Shown here in pieces: positions 5,676-8,110 of a stretch of 8,110 nucleotides of DNA (the first letter of the stretch is position 1; each line of letters opens with the position of its first letter). A program made the position numbers and the translations under genes. The notes under the pieces are model-generated. The model saw only the letters and a list, made by a program, of their open reading frames with translations, searched no databases and was not told the DNA's origin. Source of the stretch: Methylobacteriaceae bacterium (GTDB taxonomy: Bacteria; Pseudomonadota; Alphaproteobacteria; Rhizobiales; Beijerinckiaceae); the NCBI GenBank assembly GCA_019247255.1, contig JAFAPJ010000559.1, forward strand, positions 1 to 8,110. The letters are read 5' to 3'.

Positions 5676-7057
5676 CCGGACCGACCACGGCCGTCGGGCA
5701 GGATGCGCGCCGGCTCAAGCTCGACACCCTCGTGCGCCTGCGCTGGCTCGCGGTCATGGGCCAGTGCCTCGCCGTGACGGTCGTGCATTTCGGGCTGGGC
5801 TATCGGCTGCCCTTCGGCTTGTGCATCGCGCTGATCGGCGCGGCCGCTCTCATCAACCTCTGGCTTCGGGTTCGGCGCCCGGCGAGCTATCGACTGAGCC
5901 CGGATGTCGCGACGTCTCTCCTCGCCTTCGACGTCATCCAGCTCGCGGGCCTTCTGTACCTGACGGGCGGCATCCAGAACCCGTTCGCGATCCTGTTCCT
6001 CGCGCCCGTGCTGATCTCCGCGACAGCGCTGCCGCCCGAGCGCACGGTCGGCCTCGGCGTGCTGGCGGTCGGCTGCGCGACCGTCCTCGTGCTCGCGCAT
6101 CACAAGCTGCCCTGGGTCGAGGGCCACACGCTCGAGCTGCCCTTCGCCTACGTGCTCGGGATCTGGTCCGCGATCCTGCTCGGCATCGTGTTCACCGGCG
6201 CCTTCGCGTACCGGGTGTCGGAGGAGGCCCGGCAGCTCTCGCGGGCGCTCGCCGCCACCGAGCTCGTGCTCGCGCGCGAGCAGCACCTCTCCCAGCTCGA
6301 CGGGCTCGCGGCCGCGGCCGCGCACGAGCTCGGCACGCCGCTGGCCACGATCGCGCTCGTGGCGCGCGAGCTCGACAACGACATGCCGGCCGGCAGTCCC
6401 GCCAAGGAGGATCTCCGGCTGCTGCGCGAGCAGGTGGAGCGCTGCCGGGACATCCTGGCGAAGCTCACCTCGCTTCACGACGACGAGGGCGGCGGTTTCC
6501 TTGAAACGATCACGGTCTCGCATCTCGTGGAGGACCTGGTCATGCCGCAGCGCTCCTTCGAGCTCGAGATCGGAGTCGATTGCGCCGGGGAAGGGCCAGA
6601 GCCGTTCTGCCGCCGCTCGCCGGGCCTGCTCTACGGGCTCGGCAACCTGGTGGATAACGGGGTCGACTTCGCCGCGGCGCGCCTCGACATCGCGGCGCGC
6701 TGGTCGCCCGACCAGGTCTCGATCGAGATCCGCGACGACGGGCCAGGCTTCGCCCCCGACATCCTGCTGCGGGTCGGCGAACCCTACGTCACGACCCGCG
6801 GCCGGGAAGGCGCGGCGGCCGGCGGCGACGGAGAGGTCGGGTCCGGTCTCGGCCTGGGTTTGTTCATCGCCAAGACGCTCATCGAGCGTTCGGGCGGGCA
6901 GCTCGTCCTCCTCAATGCCGAGCCGCCCTCCTCGGGCGCGCGCGCCCGCATCGTCTGGCCCCGCCCGCTGTTCGAAGCCGGCACGGAGGCGATCACGAAA
7001 ACTTCGTCCGCCCGAGACCTGTCGGAATCCGAGTTCGTCCCTATATCATCGACTTAG
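5672..7057 (+). CDS. regB: RegB/PrrB/ActS-type redox sensor histidine kinase
   Basis: A 461-residue membrane kinase that phosphorylates RegA according to respiratory redox state. The N-terminal half, about residues 24-180, has six likely membrane segments. The family's ubiquinone-binding heptapeptide GGIQNPF lies at 99-105. His218 in AAAHELGTPLATIAL is the phosphorylated histidine. Cys258 (ERCRDIL) is exactly 40 residues later, as are His225 and the redox-active Cys265 of Rhodobacter RegB. The ATP domain follows: N-box around Asn325/Asn329 (NLVDNG), G1 DDGPGF (355-360) and G2 GLGLGLF (392-398). A Gly/Ala-rich insertion (about 378-390) precedes G2, and a Ser/Thr-rich tail follows 440. The ATG at 5672 lacks a ribosome site. 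No senC/prrC gene lies between regB and regA. In other alphaproteobacteria the system controls respiration, nitrogen and carbon metabolism. Confidence 0.95.
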   Translation: MTGPTTAVGQDARRLKLDTLVRLRWLAVMGQCLAVTVVHFGLGYRLPFGLCIALIGAAALINLWLRVRRPASYRLSPDVATSLLAFDVIQLAGLLYLTGGIQNPFAILFLAPVLISATALPPERTVGLGVLAVGCATVLVLAHHKLPWVEGHTLELPFAYVLGIWSAILLGIVFTGAFAYRVSEEARQLSRALAATELVLAREQHLSQLDGLAAAAAHELGTPLATIALVARELDNDMPAGSPAKEDLRLLREQVERCRDILAKLTSLHDDEGGGFLETITVSHLVEDLVMPQRSFELEIGVDCAGEGPEPFCRRSPGLLYGLGNLVDNGVDFAAARLDIAARWSPDQVSIEIRDDGPGFAPDILLRVGEPYVTTRGREGAAAGGDGEVGSGLGLGLFIAKTLIERSGGQLVLLNAEPPSSGARARIVWPRPLFEAGTEAITKTSSARDLSESEFVPISST

Positions 7058-7081
7058 GTTCGAGATGTCAGGAGCCAGACC

Positions 7082-7660
7082 GTGGCGCATCTGCACGCCG
7101 CTATCCCAGAGGCCCAGCCCCCCCACCTCGCCATGACCGAGAACAGCCTGCTGATCGTCGACGACGACAAGCCGTTTTCCACCCGCCTCGCCCGCGCCAT
7201 GGAAGGCCGCGGTTTTCAGGTGCGGGTCGCTGAAAGCGTGGCCGACGGCCTCGCGGCGATCGAGAGCGACGCACCCGCCTTCGCGGTCATCGACATGCGG
7301 CTCGGCGACGGCAGCGGGCTCGACGTGATCGCGCGCCTGAAGGAACGCCGGCCTGACGCCCGGGGCGTGATCCTGACGGGCTACGGCAATATCGCGACCG
7401 CGGTCACGGCCGTGAAGATGGGCGCCTACGACTATCTTGCGAAGCCCGCCGACGCCGACGAGATCCATGCGGCCCTGAAGGCCGAGCCCGGCGAGCGCGC
7501 GGCCCCGCCGGAGAACCCGATGTCGGCGGACCGGGTGCGCTGGGAGCACATCCAACGGGTCTATGAGCTCTGCGGGCGCAACGTCTCGGAGACGGCGCGG
7601 CGGCTCAACATGCACCGCCGGACGCTTCAGCGGATCTTGGCCAAGCGAGCTCCGCGCTGA
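7082..7660 (+). CDS. regA: RegA/PrrA/ActR-type response regulator
   Basis: A 192-residue two-domain regulator that receives phosphate from RegB. The receiver domain has the acidic pair Asp27/Asp28 (LIVDDDK), phospho-acceptor Asp71 (VIDMRLGDGSGLD), Thr99 (ILTGYGN) and Lys121 (LAKPAD). A proline-containing linker around 136-147 leads to a Fis-type helix-turn-helix at about 150-190. That part, including RVRWEHIQRVYELC and SETARRLNMHRRTLQRIL, is almost invariant in RegA orthologues and so makes the identification very secure. The GTG at 7082 is chosen because AGGAG (7070-7074) lies seven bases upstream. The internal ATG at 7133 would match shorter orthologues but has no ribosome site. The gene starts 24 bases after regB, surely in the same transcript. 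Confidence 0.96.
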   Translation: MAHLHAAIPEAQPPHLAMTENSLLIVDDDKPFSTRLARAMEGRGFQVRVAESVADGLAAIESDAPAFAVIDMRLGDGSGLDVIARLKERRPDARGVILTGYGNIATAVTAVKMGAYDYLAKPADADEIHAALKAEPGERAAPPENPMSADRVRWEHIQRVYELCGRNVSETARRLNMHRRTLQRILAKRAPR

Positions 7661-7663
7661 ACT

Positions 7664-7693
7664 GCGGGCGCGGGCCCGCTTCATGCGGCCCGC
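7664..7693 (+). terminator. GC-rich hairpin just after regA
   Basis: Four bases after the regA stop, GCGGGC (7664-7669) pairs with GCCCGC (7674-7679) around a 4-base loop. An overlapping alternative pairs GCGGGCC (7670-7676) with GGCCCGC (7687-7693). The alternatives exclude each other. No T-run follows, so this may be an RNA-stabilising or Rho-associated 3' structure rather than the main terminator. Confidence 0.3.
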
Positions 7694-7756
7694 TCCTGAT
7701 CTCCCCCGGGTGAGACGCGCCCTGCGCCGGACGAGCTGAGCGCGGAGCGGGCAGAC

Positions 7757-7780
7757 GCCGGTCGCGGCTGACCGGTTTTT
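7757..7780 (+). terminator. Intrinsic terminator of regBA
   Basis: CCGGTC (7758-7763) pairs perfectly with GACCGG (7770-7775) around a 6-base loop, GCGGCT, and is followed at once by TTTTT (7776-7780). This is the only clear stem-plus-T-run in the window. It lies about 100 bases after the regA stop and separates regBA from the sigma-54-controlled gene downstream. Confidence 0.72.
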
Positions 7781-7823
7781 GTGCGCTGCGGCAAAAGGGG
7801 CTTCGGCCGCCGGGCCCTGTCTC

Positions 7824-7853
7824 GTGCGATTCGCGGCCACGATGGCCTCGCAC
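7824..7853. promoter_or_regulatory. Inverted repeat, possible activator site upstream of the sigma-54 promoter
   Basis: GTGCGA (7824-7829) and TCGCAC (7848-7853) are exact inverted copies separated by 18 bases; a smaller GGCC...GGCC pair is nested inside (7835-7838 and 7844-7847). The centre is about 80 bases before the predicted start of transcription, a plausible place for an enhancer-binding protein. The halves only loosely resemble NtrC half-sites (GTGCA/TGCAC) and the spacing is too long, so an NtrC assignment is weak. Confidence 0.2.
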
Positions 7854-7890
7854 CGCAGCGGCATCTCGACCTCGGCCCGCCCAGACCCCA

Positions 7891-7906
7891 TGGCACAGCC
7901 CTTGCT
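7891..7906 (+). promoter_or_regulatory. Sigma-54 (RpoN) promoter of the nrtA-like gene
   Basis: TGGCAC (7891-7896), five bases, then TTGCT (7902-7906) match the -24/-12 consensus TGGCAC-N5-TTGCW at every fixed position. Transcription would start near 7917, about 20 bases before the ATG at 7937. It implies RpoN and an enhancer-binding activator, most likely NtrC for a nitrate-type transporter, so expression would rise when ammonium is scarce. The activator identity is inferred. Confidence 0.8.
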
Positions 7907-7913
7907 GCCCGGC

Positions 7914-7928
7914 CCCGGTCGGACCGGG
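7914..7928. repeat. 15-bp near-perfect palindrome at the predicted transcript start
   Basis: CCCGGTC (7914-7920), a central G, and GACCGGG (7922-7928) form an exact inverted repeat. It covers the predicted +1 of the sigma-54 promoter and touches the ribosome site GGGAG (7926-7930) of the downstream gene. It could be an operator or a small hairpin that masks the ribosome site, or chance in GC-rich DNA. Confidence 0.3.
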
Positions 7929-7936
7929 AGCGGGGA

Positions 7937-8110
7937 ATGCGCGGGCTGGAGATCACGAGACGCGACGCTCTGCGCGGCACGGGCGCGGCGCTCACGGCAG
8001 CCGCCGCGACGGCCGCCTTCCCGGGCGGCGCGTTCGCGCAAGGCGCAGGCCCCGAGGTGAAGGGCGCGAAGCTCGGTTTCATCGCGCTCACCGACGCCGC
8101 CCCGCTCTTA
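7937..8110 (+). CDS. nrtA: NrtA/CmpA-type ABC transporter substrate-binding protein, 5' part only
   Basis: The first 58 codons are visible and the gene continues past the window edge. The start has a twin-arginine signal: ITRRDAL with Arg8-Arg9, an Ala-rich hydrophobic stretch to about residue 28, and a likely cleavage site after AFA (32-34). Mature residues 40-58, PEVKGAKLGFIALTDAAPLL, match the beginning of the mature domain of NrtA/CmpA/NasF nitrate, nitrite or bicarbonate binding proteins (the LGF-x-x-LTD-x-APL motif). It would capture the anion in the periplasm for an ABC importer. Nitrate or nitrite is favoured over bicarbonate because the gene is preceded by a sigma-54 promoter. ATG 7937 has GGGAG six bases upstream. 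Nitrite/nitrate reductase or permease genes would be expected next. Confidence 0.8.
   Translation, partial: MRGLEITRRDALRGTGAALTAAAATAAFPGGAFAQGAGPEVKGAKLGFIALTDAAPLL

Noticed and set aside
5579..6523. A 314-codon minus-strand open frame opposite regB
   Set aside because: It lies opposite the membrane and H-box part of a well-conserved kinase, and its translation shows no domain or membrane pattern.
7664..7780. NasT/ANTAR-type two-hairpin antitermination leader for the nitrate transporter gene
   Set aside because: The T-run hairpin at 7757-7780 has a 6-base loop, but its first base is G rather than the conserved A. No matching hexaloop hairpin precedes it, and the sigma-54 promoter lies downstream of it, so it fits better as the regBA terminator.
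7046..8041. A 331-codon minus-strand open frame covering regA and the following spacer
   Set aside because: It runs opposite regA, an intrinsic terminator and a sigma-54 promoter. Its translation is Arg/Ala-rich without motifs.
1..8110. CRISPR arrays, insertion sequences, tRNA or rRNA genes, phage or integrase remnants
   Set aside because: No regularly spaced repeats, transposase-like frames, tRNA-like cloverleaf sequences or compositional break were seen on reading both strands.

Overview
The window is very GC-rich DNA with the codon bias of an alphaproteobacterium, most likely one of the Hyphomicrobiales (Methylobacteriaceae or relatives). The assignment rests on three things: the near-canonical RegB/RegA (PrrBA, ActSR) redox two-component system with regB directly followed by regA, the intracellular PHB depolymerase of the alphaproteobacterial type, and the FAH / flavin monooxygenase / DUF2783 / MarR gene set. 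The species cannot be named from the sequence alone.

Layout. Positions 1-67 hold the last 21 codons of a plus-strand gene, probably a GGDEF diguanylate cyclase. From 96 to 3947 five minus-strand genes form one tight operon. In transcription order they are a fumarylacetoacetate-hydrolase-family enzyme (3947-2940), an MhpA-like FAD monooxygenase (2930-1284), a 70-residue DUF2783 protein (1287-1075), a MarR regulator (1078-590) and an O6-methylguanine-DNA methyltransferase (593-96). The last three junctions are 4-base stop/start overlaps (ATGA, GTGA, GTGA). A 73-bp gap at 3948-4020 separates this operon from phaZ (5472-4021, minus strand). The gap contains an imperfect inverted repeat enclosing a perfect TTGACA box.

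The 199-bp region 5473-5671 lies between phaZ and the divergent regB (5672-7057), which is followed 24 bases later by regA (7082-7660). A 20-codon upstream reading frame overlaps the regB start by ATGA. After regA comes a 276-bp intergenic region. It carries an intrinsic terminator (7757-7780) and a textbook sigma-54 promoter (7891-7906). A NrtA/CmpA-type, Tat-exported substrate-binding protein gene starts at 7937 and runs off the window.

How the parts fit. The five-gene operon looks like a peripheral aromatic-acid module: ring hydroxylation by the flavoprotein, then hydrolysis of a ring-fission product by the FAH-family enzyme, under a MarR regulator. A DNA alkylation-repair gene sits at its end. 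No ring-cleavage dioxygenase is present in the window. phaZ mobilises stored polyhydroxybutyrate and shares its upstream region with the redox sensor kinase. The nitrate/nitrite-type transporter gene appears to be under NtrC/sigma-54 nitrogen control. The right half therefore brings together carbon storage, redox sensing and nitrogen uptake. That functional link is inference from gene order.
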